Source of the DNA: Ruminococcaceae bacterium UBA7212 | GTDB lineage: Bacteria > Bacillota > Clostridia > Oscillospirales > Acutalibacteraceae | DNA: 51,882 nucleotides | Assembly: GCA_002490525.1 (NCBI GenBank) | Contig: DKUE01000028.1 | Location: 1-51,882, forward strand | Direction of reading: 5' to 3' | Part shown: positions 45,086 to 51,882 of the stretch, piece by piece | Numbering within the stretch: position 1 is the first letter of the stretch | Layout: each line of letters starts with the position of its first letter | Notes under the pieces: model-generated | Databases searched by the model: none | Seen by the model: only the letters and a program-made list of their open reading frames with translations | What the model was told of the DNA's origin: nothing | Made by a program: the position numbers and the translations under genes

Positions 45086-45570
45086 TTCAAGACCTGCTCG
45101 GATGTTTCAGCATCCGCCGCTTTCTCTGAATTTTGCGCCAGCTTATTGGTATTGATTGAATTTCGGTATACCCAAAAGCGGCAGACCAAGAATTCCGTGC
45201 TCATGTTACAAAGCATGGTCACGATTAAAACAAGATACTCATTGATTTCCGCACTTGCAGCCATGTTGCCGAGATAGGTGGAAATCGGTGTAAAAATACA
45301 ATAATAAATTGCAATTTTCAGCATAGCTACCGGCACATTGGTTGCTGATTTGAAAGTATAGCGGCGGTTGACCGTGAAGTTATAAAGCACGGACAATACA
45401 AGTGCAGTCAAATAACTGCCCCAATACGCAAAATGCGCCACCTCGTTTAAAAGCGTAAATGTAACTGTCTGAATAATGCCCGCGCCCATGGAAAAAGCAA
45501 CAAATTTCGCAATTTGCACAAGAGTCTGCTTCGGCGTCAGCTTCGGTTTTACGGTTTTCTCATTTTTCAT
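45082..45570 (-). CDS. GtrA-family membrane protein
   Basis: 162 residues with four helices, the GtrA signature FVAFSMGAGIIQTVTFTLLN and VLSVLYNFTVNRRYTFKS. GtrA proteins are thought to flip or help transfer lipid-linked sugars in cell-surface polysaccharide synthesis. First gene of the operon, ATG 45570. Confidence 0.88.
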   Translation of the reverse strand: MKNEKTVKPKLTPKQTLVQIAKFVAFSMGAGIIQTVTFTLLNEVAHFAYWGSYLTALVLSVLYNFTVNRRYTFKSATNVPVAMLKIAIYYCIFTPISTYLGNMAASAEINEYLVLIVTMLCNMSTEFLVCRFWVYRNSINTNKLAQNSEKAADAETSEQVLK

Positions 45571-45672
45571 ACAGAGCGCCCCTTTAAAATCTGAATCCTA
45601 CACTCGAATTCATCCGTTTATCGGAATTATATTATTTATTGTAGCACGGTGCCAAAAAATTTTCAATGTTTT

Positions 45673-46374
45673 TCAAGAATCGTTTTTTCCTTGTCTTCTC
45701 TGCATTTTGCGCCAACTGAAAAAGCCGTATAAATCATTTGCCAAGAACATAACAAAACAAATAATAACAGACAAGTAAGAAATATCGGAAACAGCCGCCA
45801 ATATCCATAACCATATTAAAACCAGGTCATTTGCCGCATAAGCAAGTGCAAAATACGGACTTCTTCTAAGTGTCAGATATGCCGCTAAAAAGCTCGTGGC
45901 CACAGAGACAGTACTCGGTAAAATATTAGCGGTGTGGAATATGCACAAAATATAATAAAACACTGCTGTAACTGCCGCGGTCAACAGACACAGAAGTACA
46001 GACTCTTTTTTTCGAAGAGAATTGACTTTCACTTCACATTTCTTTCCGTGATAAGGGTTTCGCAACCATGAAACCAAAGCAAACACAGCCATAGGCGCAG
46101 TCATGCCGAGATAAGTAATCATTTCACCGTAATACGAAAATGTGTAAGAAATCACACCGTAAAGCGCACTGAAAGCAATCATTAGAATCTGTCCGAACGG
46201 ATTGCCCTTCGCATTAAAAATCAAAGAGGTTACGCCAATCAGCGATGCGGCAAGTGTTAAAAAATTTTCTTTATCGAACAGACAGAAAGAAATGACAATT
46301 CCCGTTGCTGACAAACTCCACAACAGTTTTTCTTCTGACGAAAAATAACACAATAGGGATTTTATTTTTTGCAT
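45673..46374 (-). CDS. pnuC: PnuC-family nicotinamide riboside transporter
   Basis: 233 residues, seven or so membrane helices, ending NDLYGFFSWRKMQRRQ, the hallmark of PnuC. AKGNPFGQ and SYFGEM-like YYGEMITYLGM earlier fit as well. It imports a vitamin precursor by facilitated diffusion; nicotinamide riboside is the usual substrate, though thiamine or riboflavin forms exist. ATG 46374 has GAGGTG upstream. A strong hairpin in the leader and a palindrome further up suggest cis regulation. No NadR kinase is nearby. Confidence 0.88.
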   Translation of the reverse strand: MQKIKSLLCYFSSEEKLLWSLSATGIVISFCLFDKENFLTLAASLIGVTSLIFNAKGNPFGQILMIAFSALYGVISYTFSYYGEMITYLGMTAPMAVFALVSWLRNPYHGKKCEVKVNSLRKKESVLLCLLTAAVTAVFYYILCIFHTANILPSTVSVATSFLAAYLTLRRSPYFALAYAANDLVLIWLWILAAVSDISYLSVIICFVMFLANDLYGFFSWRKMQRRQGKNDS

Positions 46375-46393
46375 ATTTTCACCTCATAAAAAT

Positions 46394-46444
46394 AAGCATC
46401 CGCAGTGCATCTTCAAAGACCTAACGATGCACAAACGAATGCTT
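46394..46444 (-). promoter_or_regulatory. structured leader hairpin before pnuC
   Basis: Two stacked stems on the minus strand: AAGCATTCG/CGGATGCTT enclosing GTGCATC/GATGCAC with a 14-base loop (GTTAGGTCTTTGAA region). TATTTTT follows, then the ribosome site. It looks like an attenuator or riboswitch expression platform; I do not recognise it as a known TPP, FMN or NAD class. Confidence 0.55.
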
Positions 46445-46487
46445 ACATTCACTACCCGGTGGCAGTTATTTCTTATTATTTATTTAT

Positions 46488-46504
46488 TTTCCGAAATTCG
46501 GAAA
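46488..46504. promoter_or_regulatory. near-perfect palindrome upstream of the pnuC leader
   Basis: TTTCCGAAATTCGGAAA, symmetric except for the central base. It could be an operator for pnuC; no promoter box is convincing next to it. Confidence 0.35.
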
Positions 46505-46547
46505 CGTTTACGCTTTCAATTTCATATAAATTCTGCCAACCACTGCC

Positions 46548-46670
46548 ATGCGCTTTATCCTCTATTATCAGATTGAAAAGCAATTTTCTCTGCCTTACAT
46601 CAACGAGACAAACGGTGTAAAATTGGATGTAGAAGATATAAGTGTTTCTGGCCGATTCCTGATTCTATAA
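46548..46670 (+). pseudogene. possible gene fragment at the island boundary
   Basis: A 40-codon frame with protein-like composition (FILYYQIEKQFSLPYINETN, VKLDVEDISVSG) without a convincing ribosome site. It may be a remnant of a mobile-element gene; I cannot assign a family. The rest of 46505-46778 shows nothing else. Confidence 0.25.
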
Positions 46671-46778
46671 GAGAAATCCTGACAATCCTAATACGGAACA
46701 TCAAACTCATATATTTTACTCATTTTTGTGATAAAAGTCAATATCTTCAAGCTCGGTACACTTGCTTTTTTTGTAGGT

Positions 46779-46970
46779 TTACAATAGATGTGTTACAAAA
46801 ATAAAAAAGAGATGACGAATAGCGAAATCCTGTGTGCTTGCCTGATTGCCTTCATCGCATTGAACCACAAGAACAGGTCCTACCCCATTTTGGATTGAGC
46901 CTGCATTACTTCCAAAATCGTGCAGATAGATTTCTCCACGCTTCACTTTTTCCATATTCTTTGTTTGCAT
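46779..46970 (-). pseudogene. truncated MazF/PemK-type toxin
   Basis: The first 45 residues match the start of PemK/MazF endoribonucleases (VKRGEIYLHDFG, NGVGPVLVVQCDEGNQAS). Homology stops abruptly near 46845, and the remainder (TQDFAIRHLFFIF) is unrelated. Full toxins are about 110-120 residues, so the RNase core is missing. No antitoxin is adjacent. A decay relic. Confidence 0.75.
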
Positions 46971-46997
46971 AGCATTGACCTCGCATTTTCAATATTA

Positions 46998-47044
46998 AGT
47001 GAAGGGGAAATCTCTTATCCGGATTTCAAAATAACCCCTTCACT
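46998..47044. repeat. 10-bp inverted repeat between the two fragments
   Basis: AGTGAAGGGG (46998-47007) and CCCCTTCACT (47035-47044) are perfectly complementary, with an inner GAAATC/GATTTC pair. It lies between the MazF fragment and the sigma-like fragment, at a point where sequence has been rearranged. Confidence 0.5.
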
Positions 47045-47073
47045 AATTTGGAATTAGTCAGCCAAATGACAAC

Positions 47074-47217
47074 CTATTTTCGAAAAAAAACCTCAAATAT
47101 TTTTTTGACCTTCTTAACCGCTGCGTTCAAATGCTTTTCAATCGCCTGATGGGATACACCCTCCGCTTCGGCAATTTCCCTTACTCGATTAGAAATCGTA
47201 ACGATATTTACTTGTAA
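47074..47217 (-). pseudogene. C-terminal fragment of a sigma-factor-like HTH protein
   Basis: A 47-codon open stretch bounded upstream by an in-frame TAA (47218-47220) translates to REIAEAEGVSHQAIEKHLNAA and KKVKKIFE, a region-4/LuxR-like helix-turn-helix of the kind found in sigma factors of conjugative elements. It has no start codon or region 2. It lies directly downstream of the zinc-ribbon gene. Confidence 0.55.
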
Positions 47218-47220
47218 TTA

Positions 47221-47469
47221 TCACCATCTGCCCGTCCTGCTCCACCCATTCTGACGGATTTTGCGGAAGTAGGCGAGATTTAAGATATGGACATTTTTGC
47301 ATTTCTGACATTTCACACTTAAATGCCCGACTGCGTCTGAATATACCCGTTGTATTCTGAACCCGCAGATGGGGCAGAGAATATCTCGCTCCTTCAGCGT
47401 TTCAGCTTCCATTCGGGAGAGAAGCAAACACTTTCTGACTTCAGGTGTGACCTGAGCTTGTACCCTCAT
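47221..47469 (-). CDS. small zinc-ribbon protein
   Basis: 82 residues. Two CxxC pairs (LCPICG and KCQKCKN) form a zinc ribbon similar to Com-type or element-borne regulators; the rest is basic. It starts 4 bases inside the ImmA gene end (ATGA), so it is translated with it. Its role in the element is unknown. Confidence 0.7.
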   Translation of the reverse strand: MRVQAQVTPEVRKCLLLSRMEAETLKERDILCPICGFRIQRVYSDAVGHLSVKCQKCKNVHILNLAYFRKIRQNGWSRTGRW

Positions 47470-48191
47470 TGCGCAGCACCTCCCAAATTCAGCTCTTTGG
47501 AAATGTATTCCGATATATCGTGATATTCCAGCAGGTTCATATCTCTCAGCCTGATCAACAGGGCGGTATAAGAAACTCCGATATATGCCGCCATTCTGCG
47601 GAGAATATTCTTTTCTCTTTGTGCCAAAGTGTTATCTCCGTAAATCTTTATCGGCTGGCATTGATTGTACTTTGCCATAGCATTGTCAATAATGCGCTTT
47701 GGCATAAGCAGCGAGGCTCCCATTGCGTCAGCCTGCCATTCGGCAGAAGCAAACATTTGAGTCAGTTCCTCTTTTGAATAGCTGCGTTCACTATCATATT
47801 CGGTATGAAACCGCCCGGTAGCCGGTACAGCATACATTTTACTCAAAATATGATGTGACGCTTCATGCGCCATTGTAAATCTGCGTCGCCCCTGTTCCTT
47901 TTCGGAAAGAAGAAACTTATCCAGCACGATGGTATCTTTCGGGAAAACAAAGGGAATAATTTTTCCTTCCTGATGAATCAGCAACGGTGTTTCTCCGTCT
48001 GCCAAAAAACCAATCCGGCCTGCGTCATCTTCCGCAAAGGAAGCATATTCAATCTTCAACATCAAAAACTGCGTTATAAAGTGTTCGATGTCAATGGACT
48101 GAATCACACGGTTGCTGTATCGCTGGGCATATACTGTAATCAAGCCTTCGCTGATTTCTTCCAGCTCAGCTCGTGACGTATAAATATTCAA
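47466..48191 (-). CDS. ImmA/IrrE-family metallopeptidase
   Basis: 241 residues. The zinc motif is H109-E-A-S-H113 in TMAHEASHHI, with a third ligand Glu in SAEWQADAMGASLLMP, the standard ImmA/IrrE arrangement. Such proteases inactivate a cognate repressor and switch on mobile elements. Start is TTG 48191 with GGAGGTGG 7 bases upstream. It lies downstream of a LexA-like repressor and a 39-residue ORF, suggesting that repressor as the target (inference). Confidence 0.88.
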   Translation of the reverse strand: MNIYTSRAELEEISEGLITVYAQRYSNRVIQSIDIEHFITQFLMLKIEYASFAEDDAGRIGFLADGETPLLIHQEGKIIPFVFPKDTIVLDKFLLSEKEQGRRRFTMAHEASHHILSKMYAVPATGRFHTEYDSERSYSKEELTQMFASAEWQADAMGASLLMPKRIIDNAMAKYNQCQPIKIYGDNTLAQREKNILRRMAAYIGVSYTALLIRLRDMNLLEYHDISEYISKELNLGGAAQ

Positions 48192-48307
48192 GTTGTGTCC
48201 ACCTCCAACTTCACCTCACCGGACAAGATTGTTGCTCTGGTAAGGTTCAATTTTATTTCCGCACTATCCAAATTCATCAGATAGCGAATTCCTTCAAATC
48301 TTCGCAT
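48188..48307 (-). CDS. 39-residue protein between the LexA-like and ImmA/IrrE genes
   Basis: ATG 48307 with AGAGAGG 8 bases upstream; it overlaps the ImmA start by 4 bases (TTGA). Sequence begins RRFEGIRYLMNLDSAEIKLN and is mixed-charge without a membrane segment. Ribosome site and coupling argue for a real gene. Unrecognised. Confidence 0.55.
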   Translation of the reverse strand: MRRFEGIRYLMNLDSAEIKLNLTRATILSGEVKLEVDTT

Positions 48308-48322
48308 AATACAGACCTCTCT

Positions 48323-48922
48323 TTACAAAGCCTTAATGATATGACAAGCCACGCCTTGAATATAGCACTCGTCTACTAAAATATCTTTCATCCGCCTATT
48401 TTCCGGGTGCAGGACAATCTTCTTCCGTTCATCATCCCGATAATAGCGTTTAAGGGTGTTCTGATTATCTACAAGGGCAACGATAATATCGCCTTCATCG
48501 GCAAAATTCTGTTTCCTTACAACCACCAAATCCCCATCGTCAATTCCGGCTTCAATCATTGACTGACCGCTGGCTCTCAATATAAAGAAATCTCCTTTGC
48601 CGAAAATAGCGGTAGGAAGGGATATATATTCCTCAATGTTTTCTTCCTCATACTGTGGTGAACCGCAGGGAACAGAACCGACAATCGCCGTGCGGTTGAT
48701 TTCATTATTCAGTTTTCTCGTTACCGCAGTATGTATTTCCTGACCGTCATACTCGACCATTCCTCTGTCGTTCATCTCAACCAAATATCTATAAGCTGTT
48801 GCCCTTGAAATGTTAAGCTCAGCCGCTATTGCGGAAGTAGCCGGAGAGTGATCGTTATCAAGATAATACTCCTCTGCAAATTTCAGTATCTTATCCATCA
48901 ATTCCTGACTCTTGCTTCTCAT
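48323..48922 (-). CDS. LexA-like S24 repressor
   Basis: 199 residues. An N-terminal winged-helix (SATSAIAAELNISRATAYRYLVEM-type HTH, residues 20-50) joins a peptidase S24 domain with Ser121 in GQSMIEAGI and Lys158 in NTLKRYYR, spaced 37 apart as in LexA. The cleavage region SVPCGSPQ near residue 85 has Cys-Gly rather than the usual Ala-Gly. It may repress its own operon through the 48944-48968 operator and be inactivated by RecA-stimulated self-cleavage or by the ImmA-like protease. ATG 48922 with AGAGAGG upstream. Confidence 0.88.
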   Translation of the reverse strand: MRSKSQELMDKILKFAEEYYLDNDHSPATSAIAAELNISRATAYRYLVEMNDRGMVEYDGQEIHTAVTRKLNNEINRTAIVGSVPCGSPQYEEENIEEYISLPTAIFGKGDFFILRASGQSMIEAGIDDGDLVVVRKQNFADEGDIIVALVDNQNTLKRYYRDDERKKIVLHPENRRMKDILVDECYIQGVACHIIKAL

Positions 48923-48943
48923 CTTAATATACCTCTCTTTTTC

Positions 48944-48968
48944 TATCTGAAACAATCCGTTTCAGATA
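48944..48968. promoter_or_regulatory. operator of the LexA-like repressor
   Basis: A perfect 10-bp inverted repeat, TATCTGAAAC (48944-48953) and GTTTCAGATA (48959-48968), with a 5-base spacer. It lies just downstream of the -10 box, over the likely transcription start, so binding would block initiation. Confidence 0.75.
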
Positions 48969-48973
48969 AGTAA

Positions 48974-49001
48974 ATTATACTCCGTTTCCTAAAATTTTCA
49001 A
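48974..49001 (-). promoter_or_regulatory. promoter of the LexA-ImmA operon
   Basis: TTGAAA (48996-49001) and TATAAT (48974-48979) on the minus strand with a 16-base spacer. Confidence 0.75.
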
Positions 49002-49011
49002 TAGTGTTTTG

Positions 49012-49049
49012 AGCAAAAGAAAAGAGGTGTCAGTTCTAACCGACACCTC
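49012..49049 (-). terminator. terminator of the broken metallopeptidase-like gene
   Basis: GAGGTGTC pairs with GACACCTC around a 10-base loop and is followed on the minus strand by TTTTCTTTT. Confidence 0.8.
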
Positions 49050-49062
49050 ATCTTGGATTATT

Positions 49063-49890
49063 CTATTTTTGCTCAGTGCATCTGCTTGCGAATGTTTTGA
49101 ATGTAATAAGCTCGGTATACAGAAAACCAAGCTCTCTAATAAACTCCGGCGTAATTCTCCAAAAGGGAGATTGGTAAAGCTTTTCAAAAACAAGCCGCAA
49201 TATTTCCATTAGCATGTCATTGTTAATCTTTATCTTGCTCTTGATTGCTTTTTGGGCGGCTTCCCAATCTTCTGTCTCGGATACTTCTTTTGAAATCATG
49301 ATATATCCGATAATGAGCGACTTACATTTTTTGGCAATTGGATTTTGATAGCTGAGCCGATCATAGCAGCTTCTAATTTCGGATGCAGCCATTCCAAGTG
49401 TCATGGTAGCATAGTCAGACAAAATGGAGTCTGCCATTATATCTGCAATAGCTTCCCTCTATACAGCATATCCTGCATTAAAAAATCCATCTTCTTCGCC
49501 GCTGCCCATACAATATTTATCGTAGAAATCTCCGCCGTCAATTTCATTTTTCGTACAAAACAGATGTGATATTTCATGCAGAAAGATCATCAGTACCTCA
49601 CCGAGAGTAAAGTCTATATCTGATCTGATAAGAACACCATATTGTTTGTCTCCGACAAAGGCTTCTGCACCCATAAACTCAAAGTACCCTTTAGCTTCGT
49701 GTTGCTTTTCATATCTGTCAGGAAAGTATTTCTCACAAAAGCTCCTATATACAGCAAGCCCATTGCTGAGTGTGAAAAAATCTATAATAACAGTTTCAGG
49801 TGTAATATCTGTGTCAAGCACTTCGTTGAACATAGATAATGCTTCATAGAAGTATTCTTTTAATTCTTTCTGTGTATATCTTTCGGTCAC
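49063..49890 (-). pseudogene. HExxH metallopeptidase-like gene split by an in-frame TAG
   Basis: Reading from ATG 49890, a 143-residue segment with the zinc motif in FLHEISHLF ends at TAG 49459-49461 just after FFNAGYAV. The same frame then continues REAIADIMADSILSD and stays open to 49063. The homologous position in related proteins commonly reads GY-V-W-RE-IAD, so the TAG most simply replaces a TGG Trp codon, one base change. The joined protein would be about 275 residues, with the REAIAD Glu/Asp likely completing the metal site. A single gene with a nonsense mutation, or amber read-through. Confidence 0.65.
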
Positions 49891-49918
49891 TTATTCCACC
49901 TCTGCAATCATTTCTCAC

Positions 49919-51220
49919 TCAAATCAGAGAATCATCAAGTAAAAAGTCGATGATACCGATATTCAATATTCCGTTATCATCATACCACCGCTTGCGAATA
50001 TCGTGACGAACAATGATTTTTGGGAATGAGTCTCCAGTCAAAGAAAATGGCTTGTTTTCGGTTTCCGTCTTTTCTTCTGTAGAAAGTGCATAAGCAGACT
50101 GAATATAGGTTCTCTTTCCGCCGGAGGTTGCAATAAAATCAATTTCCCTTGCAACCTTATTGATTTTTCCCTTTGAATCCTTTTCGTTTGAATAAACAAC
50201 ACCTACATCCACCGCACATTCCCGGATAACAAGCTCGTTATACAGGATATTTTCCATAATATGCGTCATCTCCTGCTGACGAAAACCAATCCTTGCGTTT
50301 CGCAGCCCTATGTCCTCGCAATAGTATTTATTAGGATAGTCAAAATAATCCTTGCCTTTCACATCCCACCTTTTACATTCGCTGAACAAAAACGAATCCG
50401 ACAAATGATCAATGTATGCCTTTACCGTGTTGTGGGCTACAACATTTTCTCCTGCTCTCTTCTGCTTTGAATTGATGGTATTTGTAATATTCGCCGGGTT
50501 GGTAAGCGAGCCGACCGAGGAACAAAGCAAGTCAAGAATAGACGCCAGCACATCTTCTCTTTTAATTTTCTTACGCTCAACAATATCCTTCAGATAAACC
50601 TCAGAAACAAGCGACTGCAAATAATTCATTTTTGCCGCTTCAGTAGGACGGGATAAAATCAGCGGCATTCCTCCGTAAAAGGCATAATCGTCAAAAGCAT
50701 CCGCCTTATCGCCGCCCACCGCAGAATAGTATTCTGCAAAGCTCAAAGGATGAACACGAATTTCATCACTGCGACCACGAAACTCTGTAAGAATATCCGA
50801 AGAAAGCATTTTTGAGTTACTGCCGGTCACATAAATGTCGAGATTTGACAGCGTTTTCAAATCGTTCAGAGCGTCATAAAAGGTAATTTTCTTTCCATCG
50901 GGGTTGTAAGGATTGACAACCTCATCGGACATTTGAATTTCATCAACAAAAAGATAGAACTGTTCGCTTTTGCCTTCTGCTTTTGTCCGCACAAACTTAG
51001 CCAGCTCTAAAGGATTACGGTAGCGAATATCGTTTGTCAAATCAAGAGCCAAGTCAATAATATTATCATCTGCCACGCCGGTGGATATTAAGTAATCTCG
51101 AAATAAGTTTTTCAGCAAATAAGATTTCCCGCAGCGCCTGATGCCGGTAATCACCTTAACCTGCCCATCCCACATAAACGAAATGAGCTTATTCAAATAA
51201 CGGTCACGCTTAATCTCCAT
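49919..51220 (-). CDS. AAA-family ATPase with DUF4143 domain
   Basis: 433 residues. The N-terminal AAA domain has Walker A GIRRCGKSYLLKN, Walker B FYLFVDEIQM and the sensor VTGSNSKMLSSDI. A DUF4143 winged-helix/nuclease-like C-terminal domain ends AREIDFIATSGGKRTYIQ. Such proteins are frequent in mobile regions and variable islands; their substrate is unknown. Start ATG 51220 has GGAGG 5 bases upstream; a longer TTG start at 51232 is unlikely. Own promoter with flanking inverted repeats. Confidence 0.9.
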   Translation of the reverse strand: MEIKRDRYLNKLISFMWDGQVKVITGIRRCGKSYLLKNLFRDYLISTGVADDNIIDLALDLTNDIRYRNPLELAKFVRTKAEGKSEQFYLFVDEIQMSDEVVNPYNPDGKKITFYDALNDLKTLSNLDIYVTGSNSKMLSSDILTEFRGRSDEIRVHPLSFAEYYSAVGGDKADAFDDYAFYGGMPLILSRPTEAAKMNYLQSLVSEVYLKDIVERKKIKREDVLASILDLLCSSVGSLTNPANITNTINSKQKRAGENVVAHNTVKAYIDHLSDSFLFSECKRWDVKGKDYFDYPNKYYCEDIGLRNARIGFRQQEMTHIMENILYNELVIRECAVDVGVVYSNEKDSKGKINKVAREIDFIATSGGKRTYIQSAYALSTEEKTETENKPFSLTGDSFPKIIVRHDIRKRWYDDNGILNIGIIDFLLDDSLI

Positions 51221-51229
51221 AACAACCTC

Positions 51230-51347
51230 CATTGAAAACTTGTATTCAGTATCGTTCTACTTTTCAATAGATATTATACCTTGATTTGCAGAAAAAATCA
51301 AGGGCTTCATTGAAAAGTTTATGTAAGTTCCGACTAAGTTTTCAATG
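51230..51347. repeat. two inverted-repeat pairs flanking the DUF4143 promoter
   Basis: CATTGAAAA (51230-51238) faces TTTTCAAT (51261-51268), and CATTGAAAA (51308-51316) faces TTTTCAATG (51339-51347). The two similar units start 78 bases apart, and the promoter lies between them, suggesting four half-sites for one DNA-binding protein. Confidence 0.6.
51273..51301 (-). promoter_or_regulatory. promoter of the DUF4143 gene
   Basis: TTGATT (51296-51301) and TATAAT (51273-51278) on the minus strand with a 17-base spacer. Confidence 0.75.
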
Positions 51348-51365
51348 CTGATTTTGTGCAGGGCA

Positions 51366-51405
51366 AAATTAAAACTTAGAGGAATTTTCCCCTAAGTTTT
51401 AATTT
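51366..51405 (-). terminator. hairpin after the WYL fragment
   Basis: A perfect 14-bp stem (51366-51379/51392-51405) with a short inner GG/CC pair; AT-rich with TTTTAATTTTG on the 3' side of the minus strand. Confidence 0.6.
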
Positions 51406-51412
51406 GCAGCCT

Positions 51413-51580
51413 CTACTTCTGCGTTTTATTGATTACATCAAATTCATTTCGTATCATCTGCCTATACTGCTCTTTTACTTCCACTGGCGCAAGTATCTGT
51501 ACCTTGCCGCCAAACCCGAACACCCAACCGAAAAATGTAGGACTGGCTGATACTTCGGTTATCAGGCAAAATGATGTCAT
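51413..51580 (-). pseudogene. C-terminal fragment of a WYL-domain regulator
   Basis: 55 codons with the WYL C-terminal extension signature SPTFFGWVFGFGGKVQILAP and VKEQYRQMI. Full WYL regulators are about 300 residues with an N-terminal HTH; here sequence upstream of 51580 carries no continuation, so the HTH and WYL core are missing. Confidence 0.7.
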
Positions 51581-51671
51581 ATCATATGATTAACTCTTAT
51601 TAGGAACACGAAAACGCAAGATTATTGACGAAAATACAAGAAAACAAATTGAAACTATCACATTACGCAGA

Positions 51672-51702
51672 AAGTCGTCCTCGAAAATAGGACGGCTTTT
51701 TT
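51672..51702 (+). terminator. plus-strand terminator in the element end
   Basis: AGTCGTCCT pairs with AGGACGGCT around a 7-base loop and is followed by TTTTT. Confidence 0.75.
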
Positions 51703-51709
51703 GCGCGAT

Positions 51710-51831
51710 ATGGCCGGAGCCTACTGGGGGCCGCCCTGTTTTGGTTATCAAGACGGCCCCCAGCAGACCCCGGCCATTCTACCCACAAAGTCAAAATTAT
51801 CGCGTAGTGACTTTGAGACAAAATGTCCCAA
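51710..51831. repeat. palindrome-dense region, possible element-processing (oriT-like) site
   Basis: Nested repeats: outer ATGGCCGG/CCGGCCAT (51710-51717/51770-51777) enclosing a perfect 10-bp CTGGGGGCCG/CGGCCCCCAG (51724-51733/51754-51763). They are followed by CAAAGTCA/TGACTTTG (51786-51793/51808-51815) and a GACA-AAA-TGTC repeat (51817-51827). No ORF is convincing from 51581 to the end. The cluster resembles conserved noncoding blocks of clostridial integrative elements; oriT function is inference. Confidence 0.55.
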
Positions 51832-51882
51832 AGCAATCGTTGTCCCCGCGCATTTTTACATAGGGGCTCTGGTGGTATATCC

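Noticed and set aside
51590..51806. Open plus-strand frame running through the terminator and palindromes near the end
   Set aside because: It has no start signal and passes through a clear terminator; composition beyond 51700 is that of GC-rich palindromes.
1..51882. CRISPR array, rRNA genes or intact insertion sequence
   Set aside because: No regularly spaced direct repeats, no rRNA-like conserved stretches and no transposase or integrase gene were found in the window.

Overview
The window looks like a chromosomal segment of an anaerobic, endospore-forming Firmicute of class Clostridia, probably in or near Oscillospirales/Ruminococcaceae. The evidence is spoIIGA-sigE and a sigK gene, a PyrK/PyrD-type pyrimidine operon, an anaerobic GlpA/GlpB/DUF1667 oxidoreductase set, and surface proteins ending in PKT-type sorting signals. 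The assignment rests on gene content only.

Layout. 1-9.5 kb: a TtcA-like tRNA thiolase, a GH29 fucosidase, a secreted alpha/beta hydrolase, a C39-like peptidase and the three-gene GlpAB-like operon. 9.0-12.6 kb: an MBOAT acyltransferase with a short DHHW-like partner, then sigE and spoIIGA. 12.6-23.4 kb: one minus-strand operon in the order PBP1A, pyrC, pyrF, carA, carB, pyrK, pyrD, ruvX, closed by a terminator. 23.6-31.2 kb: a small BofC-like protein, a GH63-like glycosidase, tRNA-Gly(TCC), a membrane-anchored GH18 protein, sigK and a TIGR01212 radical-SAM protein. 31.2-46.4 kb: an XRE regulator, two large sortase-type surface proteins, a HAD phosphatase, an NfeD-stomatin pair, a four-gene operon (GtrA, membrane protein, pentapeptide protein, B12-binding radical SAM) and pnuC. 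From about 46.5 kb to the end the window is an accessory island. It holds gene fragments (MazF/PemK, a sigma-like HTH, WYL), a LexA-like repressor with its operator, an ImmA/IrrE peptidase, a metallopeptidase-like gene broken by an amber codon, a DUF4143 ATPase, and a palindrome-rich stretch typical of integrative elements.

The most striking observation is that both carbamoyl-phosphate synthetase subunits in the pyrimidine operon lack their catalytic residues. CarA has lost the Cys-His-Glu glutaminase triad. CarB has lost the metal ligands of both ATP-grasp active sites and about 60 residues of the second ATP-grasp domain. Both reading frames are nevertheless full and translationally coupled, and pyrC, pyrF, pyrK and pyrD keep their motifs. 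This suggests either a pseudo-CPSase kept for structure or regulation, or a pair decaying because another carbamoyl-phosphate source exists. Other points worth following are three surface proteins sharing an IPKT-x-G sorting motif, an unusual spoIIGA/sigE junction at a T7 tract, and two genes with coding-like sequence beyond an in-frame TAG.
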